64,000 bases of DNA from JAJXWB01 sp037044955 (GCA_037044955.1 JBAOHX010000005.1:310001-374000), one strand, 5' to 3'; counted from the first letter of the stretch, positions 49,496 through 58,802 are shown. Numbers and translations are program-made. The notes: generated from the sequence alone by a model not told the origin.

Positions 49496-50292
49496 CGAAC
49501 CGTGTTCGAAAGCCCGCCGTCGACCATGATTTCGGCGCCCGTCACGTATTTGGCCTCGTCGGAGGCGAGGTAGAGCGCGGCGTAGGCGACGTCCCAGGCG
49601 TCGCCCATGCGGCCCATCGGCGGCTTGGCGTGGCGCTTGGCGATCAGGGCCTCAGCGTCGCCGCCCGCCTGCTGTTTCGCCAACCGCTCCGTGACCAGCG
49701 GCGTGAACATCAGGCCGGGAATCACCGTGTTGATGCGGACGTTCTGCGGCGCGTAGCGCACGGCGGCGACCCTGGAATATTGCTGCAGGGCGGCCTTGGA
49801 GGCGGCATAGGCGGCAAGGTCGTGGCCGAGATGGCGCACGCCCGCGATCGAGGAAATGTTGACGATCGCGCCGCCGCCCTGCGCCGCCATGCGCGGCGCC
49901 AGAATGCGCGTGGACTGGTGGACGTAGTCGACATTGAACCGGAACTGCGCGTCCCATTGCTCGGGCGTGATTTCCTCGGGGCCGCCGGGGATCGAGCCGC
50001 CGACATTGTTGACGAGGATGTCGATGCGGCCGAGCTTTTCCTGCGCCTCCTCGATGATGCGAGCGAGGTCGGCGGCGTCGGTGACGTCGCCCGCCGTCGC
50101 CGTCATGGCGCGGCCTTCTTCCGCCACGAGCCGGCCGGTTTCCTGCGCCGCCGCCAGATGCAGGTCGACGCCGACGATCTCCGCGCCTTCGCGCGCGAAA
50201 AGGATGGCCATGGCGCGGCCGTTGCCGATACCTTCGCCGACCGAGCCCGCGCCGAGCAGCAGGACCTTCTTGTTTGCGAGCCGCCCAGCCAT
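49492..50292 (-). CDS. Short-chain dehydrogenase/reductase
   Basis: 266 residues, NAD(P)-dependent oxidoreductase. Cofactor motif variant LLGAGSVGEGIGNG, NNVGGSIPGG, active-site INISSIAG and YAASKAALQQY, and the C-terminal TGAEIMVDGGLSNT. The GEGIGNG loop is longer than in classical SDRs. Divergent from the FAH-family gene across an 82-bp gap that contains an operator-like site, so probably part of the same aromatic pathway, for example as a ring-diol or hydroxyacid dehydrogenase. Confidence 0.85.
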   Translation of the reverse strand: MAGRLANKKVLLLGAGSVGEGIGNGRAMAILFAREGAEIVGVDLHLAAAQETGRLVAEEGRAMTATAGDVTDAADLARIIEEAQEKLGRIDILVNNVGGSIPGGPEEITPEQWDAQFRFNVDYVHQSTRILAPRMAAQGGGAIVNISSIAGVRHLGHDLAAYAASKAALQQYSRVAAVRYAPQNVRINTVIPGLMFTPLVTERLAKQQAGGDAEALIAKRHAKPPMGRMGDAWDVAYAALYLASDEAKYVTGAEIMVDGGLSNTVR

Positions 50293-50339
50293 GTCGCCTC
50301 CCCTTCACACTGCCGGCGTTTGACCCGCCGCGACAGATA

Positions 50340-50354
50340 TTTTACATGTTATAT
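50340..50354. promoter_or_regulatory. Operator-like site in the SDR / FAH divergent region
   Basis: TTTTACATGTTATAT, AT-rich, centred on the palindrome ACATGT, 20 nt upstream of the FAH-family start. It resembles the site before the second TRAP operon, and a MarR regulator gene lies two genes downstream. Confidence 0.5.
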
Positions 50355-50374
50355 AATTCGTCGGAGCGCCGCCA

Positions 50375-51251
50375 ATGTCCTCTCGTCCAAAGCTCGCGAC
50401 CTTCCATATTCACGGCCGCGGGCCAGCCTACGGGCTGGTGCGGCCCGATGGCGCAGTCGAGCTTTCCGCCCGTTTCGCCGACCGCTGGCCGACCCTGCGC
50501 GAGGCGATCGCCGATGGCGCGCTGGCGAAACTCTGCGAGGCCGGCGCCGACGCTCCCGCCGACCATGCGCTCGCCGCCATCGAACTCCTGCCGCCGATCC
50601 CGGCGCCGGAAAAAATCATCTGCATCGGCGTCAACTATCCGGACCGCAACGAGGAATACAAGGACGGGCAGGCCGCGCCGAAATATCCGTCGATGTTCAT
50701 CCGCTTTCCGCGCTCCTTCGTCGGCCACGGCGCGCCGCTGGTGCGGCCGAAGGCCTCGCCGCAACTCGACTACGAAGGCGAGATCGTCATCGTCATCGGC
50801 AAGGGCGGCCGGCACATCGAGGAACGCGACGCGCTCTCGCACATCGCCGCCTTGAGCCTGTGCAACGAGGGCACGATCCGCGACTGGGTGCGCCACGCCA
50901 AGTTCAACGTGACGCAGGGCAAGAACTTCGAATTCGACCGGATCGCTCGGTCCGTGGATCGTGCCATACGAGGACGAGAGCCAGATCGCCGACATAAGGC
51001 TGACGACGCGCGTCAACGGCGAACTGCGGCAGGACGACAGGACGAGCCGCATGATCTTCGGCTTCCGCTACCTCATTTCCTACATTTCCACCTTCACCAC
51101 GCTGGTCCCCGGCGACGTGATCGTCACGGGCACGCCGACCGGCGCCGGCGCGCGCTTCGACCCGCCGAAATTCCTGATTCCCGGCGATGTGATCGAGGTG
51201 ACGGCGGAAGGGATCGGAACGCTCGCCAACGGCGTAGTGGACGAGGCGTAG
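50375..51251 (+). CDS. Fumarylacetoacetate hydrolase-family protein (one frameshift)
   Basis: 291 residues corrected. The metal-binding core reads ICIGVNYPDRNEEY and LDYEGEIVIVIGKGGRHI (E-x-E), and the C-terminal half VPGDVIVTGTPTGAGARFDPP is typical. Members isomerise or decarboxylate ring-cleavage products (HpaG type) or hydrolyse fumarylpyruvate. A frameshift near 50945 separates GKNFEFDR from SLGPWIVPYED. Start ATG at 50375. Upstream of the hydratase gene on the same strand, which fits an HpaG-like role. Confidence 0.85.
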
Positions 51252-51259
51252 AATGAAAC

Positions 51260-51379
51260 CGTCATTGCGAGCGAAGCGAAGCAATCCCTCCACCGGGACA
51301 ATCCGCATGGATGGATTGCTTCGTCGCAAATTGCGAAGCCGGATATATCCGGCTTCGAGAAATGCTCCTCGCAATGACG
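51260..51379. repeat. Family A repeat carrying a second palindrome
   Basis: Outer ends CGTCATTGCGAG and CTCGCAATGACG as in other copies, but the right-hand loop contains an extra perfect 24-bp palindrome at 51334..51357. The element is therefore longer (120 bp against about 92). Confidence 0.88.
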
Positions 51380-51410
51380 GCGGAAAGAGCCGGGGAGAAA
51401 GAACGCCCGC

Positions 51411-52214
51411 ATGCTGACGCCCGACGAAATCGCCGCCGCCGCCGCCCGCCTCGACGAGGCCGAGCGCACGCGAAAACAGATCCGCATGCTGTCGCTGGAC
51501 CACCCCGGCATGGACATGGCCGACGCCTATGCCGTGCAGAAGGCGTGGATCGAGATGAAAATCAAGGCGGGCCGCATCGTGCGCGGGCACAAGATCGGCC
51601 TGACATCGAAAGCCATGCAGCTCGCGCTCAACATCGATATTCCGGATTCCGGCTACCTCCTCGACGACATGTTCTTCGCGGACGGCGCGACGATTCCCAC
51701 CGACAGGTACATCGGCACGCGCATCGAGGCCGAACTCGCCTTCGTGCTGAAGGCGCCGCTGGCGGGCCCGAACTGCACGCTGTTCGACGTGCTGAACGCG
51801 ACCGACTACGTGATCCCGGCGCTGGAAATCCTCGACACGCGCATCCTGCGCGTCGATCCCGAGACGAAAAAGACGCGCACGATCGTCGATACGATCGCCG
51901 ACAACGCCGCAAACTGCGGCATCGTGACTGGCGGCCGTCCCATCCGGCCGGACGCAGCCGACCTGCGCTGGATCGGCGCCATCGTGTCGAAGAACGGCGC
52001 GGTGGAGGAAACCGGCCTTGCGGCCGGCGTGCTCAACCATCCCGCCAACGGCGTCGCCTGGCTCGCCAACCGCATGGCCGAACACGGCGGCGCGCTGAAG
52101 GCCGGCGAAATCGTGCTGGCGGGCTCGTTCATCCGGCCGATCGAGGCCGGCAAGGGCGATACGATCGTGGCCGACTACGGGCCATATGGAACGGTGAGTT
52201 GTTATTTCGGATGA
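51411..52214 (+). CDS. hpaH: 2-oxo-hept-4-ene-1,7-dioate hydratase (HpaH-like)
   Basis: 267 residues. Hydrates a 2-oxo-alkenoate formed after meta ring cleavage; HpaH acts in homoprotocatechuate breakdown. Conserved parts: GHKIGLTSKAMQ, IDIPDSGYLLDDMFF, RIEAELAFVLKAPL (metal-binding E-x-E) and GVAWLANRMAEHGGALKAGEIVLAGSF. The assignment to HpaH over MhpD or DmpE is by overall pattern. Its stop overlaps the first possible start of the regulator gene (ATGA). Confidence 0.87.
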   Translation: MLTPDEIAAAAARLDEAERTRKQIRMLSLDHPGMDMADAYAVQKAWIEMKIKAGRIVRGHKIGLTSKAMQLALNIDIPDSGYLLDDMFFADGATIPTDRYIGTRIEAELAFVLKAPLAGPNCTLFDVLNATDYVIPALEILDTRILRVDPETKKTRTIVDTIADNAANCGIVTGGRPIRPDAADLRWIGAIVSKNGAVEETGLAAGVLNHPANGVAWLANRMAEHGGALKAGEIVLAGSFIRPIEAGKGDTIVADYGPYGTVSCYFG

Positions 52215-52723
52215 GGCGACGAGCGAGCATGAGCGAAGCAGACACACGGCCCGCGTCGCCCGTGCGCATCCGACATTTCTCGCGCTCGCTGCCCATGTCG
52301 CTGCTGCGCGCGCGCGAGGCTGTCATGCGGCATTTCCGCCCGGCGTTGCGGCGACATGGCATGACCGAGCAGCAATGGCGCGTGCTGCGCGCGCTGATGA
52401 CGCGGCCGCACATGGAAGTCTCCGAACTCGCCGACGCGACGTTCCTGCTCGGTCCCAGCGTCTCGCGCATCCTGCGCGACCTCGAGGCGCTCGGGCTGAT
52501 CACGCGCCGCCAGGACAAGGCCGACCAGCGCCGCAGCATCATCGCCCTGTCGGCTGACGGCGAGGCGCTGATCGAGCGCGTGTCGCCGCAGTCGGAAACG
52601 ATCTACGCCGAGATCACGCGCCGTTATGGCGCGCAAAAGCTCGCGGAGCTGCAGAACATGCTGCGCGAGCTGGAGATTGTCCTGAGCGAGGGGCCGCCGA
52701 TCGAGGGCGAGGCGAAAGAATAG
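52211..52723 (+). CDS. hpaR: MarR-family regulator, HpaR type
   Basis: 170 residues from the coupled ATG at 52211, or 164 from the ATG at 52229. The winged helix contains GMTEQQWRVLRALMTRPHMEVSEL and FLLGPSVSRILRDLEALGLITRR with the wing DQRRSIIALS, all characteristic of the homoprotocatechuate repressor HpaR. It would repress the catabolic genes until an aromatic acid binds. A good candidate to bind the sites at 50340 and 48400. Confidence 0.88.
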   Translation: MRRRASMSEADTRPASPVRIRHFSRSLPMSLLRAREAVMRHFRPALRRHGMTEQQWRVLRALMTRPHMEVSELADATFLLGPSVSRILRDLEALGLITRRQDKADQRRSIIALSADGEALIERVSPQSETIYAEITRRYGAQKLAELQNMLRELEIVLSEGPPIEGEAKE

Positions 52724-52786
52724 CCCGCGAGTTCTCGTCGCGAGATTGTGCCCCGAAACTCAGGCCGAGGCGCGAAACTCCGGATC

Positions 52787-52828
52787 ATGCTTCGAGACGC
52801 CTGCTGCGCAGGCTCCTCAGCATGAAGG
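52787..52828. repeat. Family E dispersed repeat
   Basis: ATGCTTCGAGACGCCTGC and GCAGGCTCCTCAGCAT, matching half of the element at 39562..39663. Lies between the convergent hpaR and chemoreceptor genes. Confidence 0.65.
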
Positions 52829-52848
52829 CTCGTGGCGAGGCTGAGAAA

Positions 52849-54171
52849 TCAGCCGTGCGCCTTCTCGAGTTCGGCGCCGAAGGCGGTCGCCTTGGCGCGC
52901 ATGCGGCTGGCGAAGAAATCGAGGTCCTGCGCGAGGCGCACGACCAAATCGACGCTGTCGCCGACATCGCCCACGGCCTTGGCGACGGCGCCGACGTGGT
53001 CCGACATGCCGGTGGTGCCTTCCGCCGCCGAGCGCGTGGAGCGGACGATCTCCTGCGTGGAGGCGCCCTGCTCGTGCACCGCCGAGGCGATGATCGCGGA
53101 AATGCGCTCGACGGCGCTGATCTTGTCGCGAATGGCGGCGATCGCGTCGACCGACTGATCGGTGGCCGCCTGCATTTCCGCGATCTGCGCGGCAATGTCC
53201 TGCGTCGCCTTGGCGGTGCGGGTGGCCAGCGTCTTCACTTCCTGCGCGACGACGGCGAAGCCGCGGCCCGCCTCGCCCGCGCGCGCCGCCTCGATGGTGG
53301 CGTTGAGCGCCAGAAGATTGGTCTGGGCCGCGATGCGCGAAATGAGCTCGACCACGTCGCCGACGCGCGCGGCCGCCGTCGACAGGCGCGAAATGCCGGA
53401 ATTCGATTTCTCCGTCTGCACCACCGCTTCGCGCACGACGCCGGTGGAATCGACGACCTGGCGGCTGATCTCCTCGATCGCGTCGAGCAATTGCTCGGCG
53501 GCGCCGGCGACGGCCGAAACGTTCTGAGCGGCCTCGCTCGCCGAGAGCGTCGCGGAATCGGAACCCTGATTGGCGTGACGCACGGCGGCGGTCATCGTCT
53601 CGGTGTCTTCCGACATCTGGCGCGTCATCACGCCCAGGCCTTCCATCAGCTTGCTCATGTCGGCGACGAATTGCTCGACGCTGGCGCGCACGGCGGCGTC
53701 GCGCATGAGACGGGCCTCGCGGTCGTCGCGCGCCTTGATCTCCTCGACCAGCGCGAGGTTCGAGCGCACGTGGTCGCGCAGGGCGACGAGGCTGCGGGCG
53801 ATCTCGCCGATCTCGTCCTTGCGGTTCTCGAAGTCGATCTCGATCTCGGTATCGCCGGCGGCGAGCTCCCGCATCTGGCCGGCAATGCGCGAGATGGGGC
53901 GCGCGACCAGCGTGTGCAGCGCCGGGATGAGGATGCCGAAGGCCATGACGCAGACGAGCGCAAGGCTGCCGAGCAGCAGATGCTGGAGCCTTTCGGCCGC
54001 CGCGATCGCCTGCGCGAGAATCTCCTGCGCATGAGGCGAGCCGGCGGCCTTGCGGGAGAGGTCGACGACATCGCCGGCGCCGAGATAGGCGTAGAAACCG
54101 AAGGCGGCGACGATCAGAAAGAACAGGGTCTGGCGAAAGACCAGACCGCCGCCGAGCGAAATCCTTGGCAT
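52849..54171 (-). CDS. Methyl-accepting chemotaxis protein with a minimal periplasmic part
   Basis: 440 residues from the ATG at 54171, which has a GAGGAAACG site; a longer upstream start is less likely. Two membrane helices (about 10-31 and 65-89) enclose only about 35 periplasmic residues, so it lacks a normal ligand-binding domain. A HAMP-like segment follows, then the signalling hairpin tip around QTNLLALNATIEAARAGEAGRGFAVVA. It may sense through the membrane or via another protein. No pentapeptide CheR tether is seen at the C-terminus. Confidence 0.9.
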   Translation of the reverse strand: MPRISLGGGLVFRQTLFFLIVAAFGFYAYLGAGDVVDLSRKAAGSPHAQEILAQAIAAAERLQHLLLGSLALVCVMAFGILIPALHTLVARPISRIAGQMRELAAGDTEIEIDFENRKDEIGEIARSLVALRDHVRSNLALVEEIKARDDREARLMRDAAVRASVEQFVADMSKLMEGLGVMTRQMSEDTETMTAAVRHANQGSDSATLSASEAAQNVSAVAGAAEQLLDAIEEISRQVVDSTGVVREAVVQTEKSNSGISRLSTAAARVGDVVELISRIAAQTNLLALNATIEAARAGEAGRGFAVVAQEVKTLATRTAKATQDIAAQIAEMQAATDQSVDAIAAIRDKISAVERISAIIASAVHEQGASTQEIVRSTRSAAEGTTGMSDHVGAVAKAVGDVGDSVDLVVRLAQDLDFFASRMRAKATAFGAELEKAHG

Positions 54172-54317
54172 CGTTTCCTCGCAGAATGCGTCCGCCCGGG
54201 TATATCCCGGCTCCATTCAGGAATAGTTAACGCTAGAGAGGCGGGGCCGCCGCGCGCCGTTTGGCGGCGGGGCGGCAATCACGCTAAACCTGCGCGCCCG
54301 GCAGACGAGGACGAGAC

Positions 54318-55274
54318 ATGAGCAAGCTAGCAGTCGCGGTTCAGATGGACCCGATCGACCGGATCAGAATAGCCGGCGATTCGACCTTCGCGCTGCTGCT
54401 CGAGGCCCAGAAGCGCGGACACCACATCGTCTTCTACACGCCCGACCGCCTGTCGCTGCGTGGCCAGACCGTTTTCGCCAATGTGCAGGACCTCGAGGTC
54501 AAGGACGTGCAGGGCGAGCATTTCAAGCTCGGCGAGCCCCGCGCCCTCGATCTCGGCGAATGCGACGTCGTGCTGCTGCGGCAGGACCCGCCGTTCGATC
54601 TCGCCTATATCGCCACGACGCACCTGCTCGAGCGCATCCATCCCAAGACGCTGGTCGTCAACGATCCCGCGCATGTCCGCAATGCGCCGGAAAAGCTGTT
54701 CGTCATGGATTTTCAGGAATTCATGCCGGCGACCCTCATCACGCGCGACAAGGCGGCGATCGAGGCCTTCCGCGCCGAGCACGGCGAGATCGTCATGAAG
54801 CCGCTCTACGGCTTCGGCGGCGGCGGGGTGTTCAAGGTCGCGCCCGTCGATCCCAATTTCGGCTCGCTCTACGACCTCTTCGCCGCCACGTTCCGCGAAC
54901 CCTGGGTCTGCCAGAAATTCCTGCCGCGCGTGTCGGAGGGCGACAAGCGCATCATCCTGGTGGACGGTGTGGCGCTCGGCGCCGTCAACCGCGTGCCCGC
55001 GCCCAACGACATCCGCTCCAACATGGTGCGCGGCGGGGCGGCCGCGCAGACGGATCTCACGCCGCGCGAAAAGGAGATTTGCGCGAAACTCGGCCCGGAA
55101 CTGAAGAAGCGCGGGCTGGTTTTCGTCGGAATCGACGTGATCGACGGCCACCTGACCGAGATCAACGTGACTTCGCCGACCGGCGTGCGCGCGATCGAGC
55201 GGGTCGGCGGACCCAATCTCGCCGCCGCGATCTGGGATGCGATCGAGGCCAAGAGACGTAGCCAAGAGACGTAG
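54318..55274 (+). CDS. gshB: Glutathione synthetase
   Basis: 318-residue ATP-grasp ligase that adds glycine to gamma-glutamylcysteine. Starts MSKLAVAVQMDPIDRI, with the usual N-terminal domain, the phosphate-binding loop KPLYGFGGGGVFKV (about 160-170) and the C-terminal FVGIDVIDGHLTEINVTSPTG. The last codons and the stop fall in a 13-bp tandem repeat, so the precise C-terminus (RRSQET) may be variable between strains. The GST at 39.7 kb depends on its product. Confidence 0.95.
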   Translation: MSKLAVAVQMDPIDRIRIAGDSTFALLLEAQKRGHHIVFYTPDRLSLRGQTVFANVQDLEVKDVQGEHFKLGEPRALDLGECDVVLLRQDPPFDLAYIATTHLLERIHPKTLVVNDPAHVRNAPEKLFVMDFQEFMPATLITRDKAAIEAFRAEHGEIVMKPLYGFGGGGVFKVAPVDPNFGSLYDLFAATFREPWVCQKFLPRVSEGDKRIILVDGVALGAVNRVPAPNDIRSNMVRGGAAAQTDLTPREKEICAKLGPELKKRGLVFVGIDVIDGHLTEINVTSPTGVRAIERVGGPNLAAAIWDAIEAKRRSQET

Positions 55275-55289
55275 CCGAGCGACGTAGCC
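55255..55289. repeat. 13-bp tandem repeat at the gshB 3' end
   Basis: GACGTAGCC recurs at 55255, 55268 and 55281 with a constant 13-bp period. The stop of gshB lies in the second unit. Confidence 0.8.
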
Positions 55290-55342
55290 GAGCAGGCTGG
55301 CCGCTCCGGCCGCGCAAGCCGGTTTTGTGATAGAATTAGCCG

Positions 55343-58147
55343 ATGGACCAGAGCATCGAGCCCACCAGTCGGACGGCCCACGAGGGGCGGAGCCATTCGG
55401 GCGCGCCGTTCGACCGAGACGCCATGACCAGGGCCGTCGCCGACCTGTCAGCGGCCATCAAGCCGCGCGACGAGTTCCGCAAGGCCGTGGTTCCGCTGTT
55501 CCAGAAGGCGCTGACCGACGGCCATGCGCGCGCCCGCGAGATGCTGGAAGCCGGCGGGCGCGGCCTCGCCTGCGCGCGCTTCCTCTGCGATCTCGAGGAC
55601 GAGCTGATCCGCGCCATCCACGATTGCGTGACGCGCCACGTCTATCCGATCCAGAACCCCTCGACCGCCGAGCGCATGGCGGTGTGCGCGGTCGGCGGCT
55701 ACGGGCGCGGCACGCTCGCGCCGGGCTCGGACATCGACCTCCTGTTTCTCTTCCCGACCAAGCAGACCGGGTGGGGCGAAAGCGTCGTCGAGGCGACGCT
55801 CTACATCCTGTGGGACCTCAAGCAGAAGGTCGGGCATTCCACGCGCTCGATCGACGAATGCCTGCGCCAGGCGCAGAGCGACATGACGATCCGCACCGCA
55901 TTGCTGGAAGCGCGCTTCATCCTCGGCGAGCAGCCGCTGTTCGAGGAAATGCGCAACCGCTTCGAGAAGGAAATCGTGCGCGGCACGGCGCGCGAATTCG
56001 TCGCCGCCAAGCTCGCCGAACGCGACCAGCGCGTGACCCGCGCCGGCGCATCGCGCTATCTGGTCGAGCCCAACGTCAAGGAGGGCAAGGGGGGCCTGCG
56101 CGACCTCAACACGCTGTTCTGGATCGGCAAGTACGTCTATCGCGTGCGCAATGTGGAGGAGCTGGTCGGCGCCGGCCTGTTCACGCCGCAGGAGCTGAAA
56201 CTGTTCGAGCGCTGCGACGAATTCCTGTGGCGCGTGCGTTGCCATCTGCATTTCGTCGCGGGGCGCGCCGAAGAGCGGCTCAGTTTCGACAAGCAGCGCG
56301 TGATCGCCGAGCGGCTCGGCTACGTCTCGCACGCCGGCCTGTCGAGCGTCGAACGCTTCATGAAGCACTATTTCCTCGTGGCGAAGGACGTCGGCGACCT
56401 CACCGCCATCGTCTGCGCCGCGCTGGAAGAAAAGGAGGCGAAGCCGCGCGCCGTGCTCGATCGCTTCGTCGGGCGCTTCCGCCGTCGCCGCAAGCTGCTG
56501 CAGTCCGACGATTTCGCCGTCGAGGTCGATCGCGTCACCGTCGCGCGCCCCGATATTTTCGACCGCGATCCGGTCAATCTCATCCGCCTGTTCTGGCTGT
56601 CCGACACGCATGGGCTCGCCGTCCATCCCGACGCGCTGCGACTGGTGACGCGCTCGCTGCGCAAGATCGACGCGCATCTGCGCAACGATCCCGAGGCCAA
56701 CCGCCTGTTCATGGAAATCCTGACCTCGCGCAATTCGGCCGAGGTGGTGCTGCGCCAGATGAACGAATCCGGCGTGCTCGGGCGCTTCATCCCGGATTTC
56801 GGGCGCATCGTCGCGATGATGCAGTTCAACATGTACCACCATTACACGGTGGACGAGCACCTCCTGCGCGCCGTCGGCATTCTCTCGCAGATCGAGAGCG
56901 GCCGGCTGGTGGAGGACCATCCGCTGGCGTGCGAAATCCTGCCGACCATCGCCAACCGGCGCGCGCTCTACCTCGCCGTCTTCCTGCACGACGTCGCCAA
57001 GGGGCGGCCGGAAGACCATTCGATCGCCGGCGCCGAAGTCGCGCGCAAGCTCGGGCCGCGCCTCGGGCTCAGCGACGCCGAGACGGAAACCGTCGCCTGG
57101 CTGATCGAAAAGCATCTGGACATGTCGAACACGGCGCAGAGCCGCGACCTGTCCGACCGCAGGACCATCGAGACTTTCGCCAATCTCGTGCAGACGCCGG
57201 AGCGTCTGAAGCTGCTGCTGATCCTGACGGTCTGCGACATCAGGGCGGTGGGGCCGGGCGTATGGAACGGCTGGAAGGGCCAGTTGCTGCGCACGCTCTA
57301 CTGGGAGACCGAAGTCGTCCTGACCGGCGGCCATTCCGCCATCGACCGCAAGTCGCGCGTCAAGCAGATGCAGGAAGAAGTGCGCGGCAAGCTGCCCGGC
57401 TGGTCGGATCCGGAATTCGACGCCTATGCGGAGCGTCACTACCCCGCCTATTGGCTGAAGACCGATCTCGCCCGGAAAATCCAGCACGCCAACCTGCTGC
57501 GGCTGACCGAAGTGGAAATGCGGTCGCTCGCCACCGAGGCGACCACCGATTCCTTCCGCGGCGTGACGGAACTGACGGTGGTCGCGCCCGACCATCCCTA
57601 TCTGCTGTCGACCATCGCCGGCGCCTGCGCGGCGGCCGGCGCGAATATCGTCGACGCCCAGGTGTTCACGACCACGGACGGGCTCGCGCTCGACACGATC
57701 TCCATTTCGCGCCAGTTCGACATGGATTCCGACGAATTGCGGCGCGGCAAGCGCATCGCCGATTCGATCGAACGGTCGTTGCGCGGCGAGATCAAGCTGC
57801 TCGAACTGATCGAGGCCAAGGGCGCGTCGCAGGCCCGCACGGACGCCTTCAGCGTCGCCCCCGACGTCGTGATCGACAACAGCCTGTCCAACCGCGCGAC
57901 CGTCGTCGAAGTGTCCGGCCTCGACCGGCCGGGCCTGCTCTACGAACTGACCAGCGCCATATCGAAGCTCAACCTCAACATCGGCTCGGCGCATATCGTC
58001 ACCTTCGGCGAAAAGGCGGTGGACGTGTTCTACGTGACCGACCTGACGGGCGCGAAAATCGCCAATCCGGCGCGGCAGGCCGCGATCAGACGCCGGCTGC
58101 TGGAGACGCTGAGCGGGGAGCGCAAGCCGCAGAAGGCGGCGGGCTGA
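55343..58147 (+). CDS. glnD: Bifunctional uridylyltransferase / uridylyl-removing enzyme
   Basis: 934-residue nitrogen-status sensor that adds UMP to PII proteins when glutamine is low and removes it when high. Nucleotidyltransferase motif GGYGRGTLAPGSDIDLLF near 117-134, HD hydrolase motif LHDVAKGRPEDHS near 548-560, and two C-terminal ACT domains (LTVVAPDHPYLLSTIAGAC near 743; EVSGLDRPGLLYELTSAI near 854). Intact over 2.8 kb, in contrast with the frameshifted regions. Confidence 0.97.
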   Translation: MDQSIEPTSRTAHEGRSHSGAPFDRDAMTRAVADLSAAIKPRDEFRKAVVPLFQKALTDGHARAREMLEAGGRGLACARFLCDLEDELIRAIHDCVTRHVYPIQNPSTAERMAVCAVGGYGRGTLAPGSDIDLLFLFPTKQTGWGESVVEATLYILWDLKQKVGHSTRSIDECLRQAQSDMTIRTALLEARFILGEQPLFEEMRNRFEKEIVRGTAREFVAAKLAERDQRVTRAGASRYLVEPNVKEGKGGLRDLNTLFWIGKYVYRVRNVEELVGAGLFTPQELKLFERCDEFLWRVRCHLHFVAGRAEERLSFDKQRVIAERLGYVSHAGLSSVERFMKHYFLVAKDVGDLTAIVCAALEEKEAKPRAVLDRFVGRFRRRRKLLQSDDFAVEVDRVTVARPDIFDRDPVNLIRLFWLSDTHGLAVHPDALRLVTRSLRKIDAHLRNDPEANRLFMEILTSRNSAEVVLRQMNESGVLGRFIPDFGRIVAMMQFNMYHHYTVDEHLLRAVGILSQIESGRLVEDHPLACEILPTIANRRALYLAVFLHDVAKGRPEDHSIAGAEVARKLGPRLGLSDAETETVAWLIEKHLDMSNTAQSRDLSDRRTIETFANLVQTPERLKLLLILTVCDIRAVGPGVWNGWKGQLLRTLYWETEVVLTGGHSAIDRKSRVKQMQEEVRGKLPGWSDPEFDAYAERHYPAYWLKTDLARKIQHANLLRLTEVEMRSLATEATTDSFRGVTELTVVAPDHPYLLSTIAGACAAAGANIVDAQVFTTTDGLALDTISISRQFDMDSDELRRGKRIADSIERSLRGEIKLLELIEAKGASQARTDAFSVAPDVVIDNSLSNRATVVEVSGLDRPGLLYELTSAISKLNLNIGSAHIVTFGEKAVDVFYVTDLTGAKIANPARQAAIRRRLLETLSGERKPQKAAG

Positions 58148-58214
58148 GCCGGTCCGACTTGATTTTTGGGGGCCGCGACCTGATATCGGGCGCGACAGAA
58201 CCTGTGGATTTGCA

Positions 58215-58802
58215 ATGAATTCGACCGAAAAGCCCGAAAACGCCCAGCCCGCCGACGCCCCGGCAAGTCCCGAGCACGTATCCGCGCTGGCCGACGCCGC
58301 CGCGCAGGCGACGACCGACGAGCCCGAGCCCTTTACCGAACTGGAAAATCTCTACGCCGAAAACGCCGCGCTCAAGGATCGCGTGCTGCGCGCCATGGCG
58401 GAAGTCGAGAACGTGCGCCGCCGCGCCGAGAAGGAAGTCTCCGACGCGCGCAGCTACGGCGCCGCCAATTTCGCGCGCGACATGCTGACCTTCGCCGACA
58501 ATCTCGCGCGCGCGCAGGAGAATGCGCCCAGGGACGCCGACGGCGCGCTGAAGACGATGATCGAGGGCGTGGGCGTGATCGCCGCGGACTTCCAGTCGCG
58601 GCTGACAAGGCACGGCGTGAAGAAGATGGAGCCGCAGGGCCAGAAGTTCGATCCGAACATGCACGAGGCGCTGTTCGAAATTCCGGACGAGAGCGTGCCG
58701 GCCGGCACGGTGCTGCAGGTGGTCGAGGCCGGCTACACGATCGGCGAGCGCATGCTGCGCCCGGCCAAGGTCGGCGTTTCTCGCGGCGGCCCGAAGGGCT
58801 GA
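58215..58802 (+). CDS. grpE: Nucleotide-exchange factor GrpE
   Basis: 195 residues. An acidic, Ala/Pro-rich N-terminus precedes a long coiled coil (LYAENAALKDRVLRAMAEVENVRRRAEKE... onward) and the beta domain with KMEPQGQKFDPNMHEALFEI and GTVLQVVEAGYTIGERMLRPAKVGVS. Releases ADP from DnaK. hrcA, often adjacent in Rhizobiales, is not found in this window. Followed by a family A repeat. Confidence 0.95.
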   Translation: MNSTEKPENAQPADAPASPEHVSALADAAAQATTDEPEPFTELENLYAENAALKDRVLRAMAEVENVRRRAEKEVSDARSYGAANFARDMLTFADNLARAQENAPRDADGALKTMIEGVGVIAADFQSRLTRHGVKKMEPQGQKFDPNMHEALFEIPDESVPAGTVLQVVEAGYTIGERMLRPAKVGVSRGGPKG

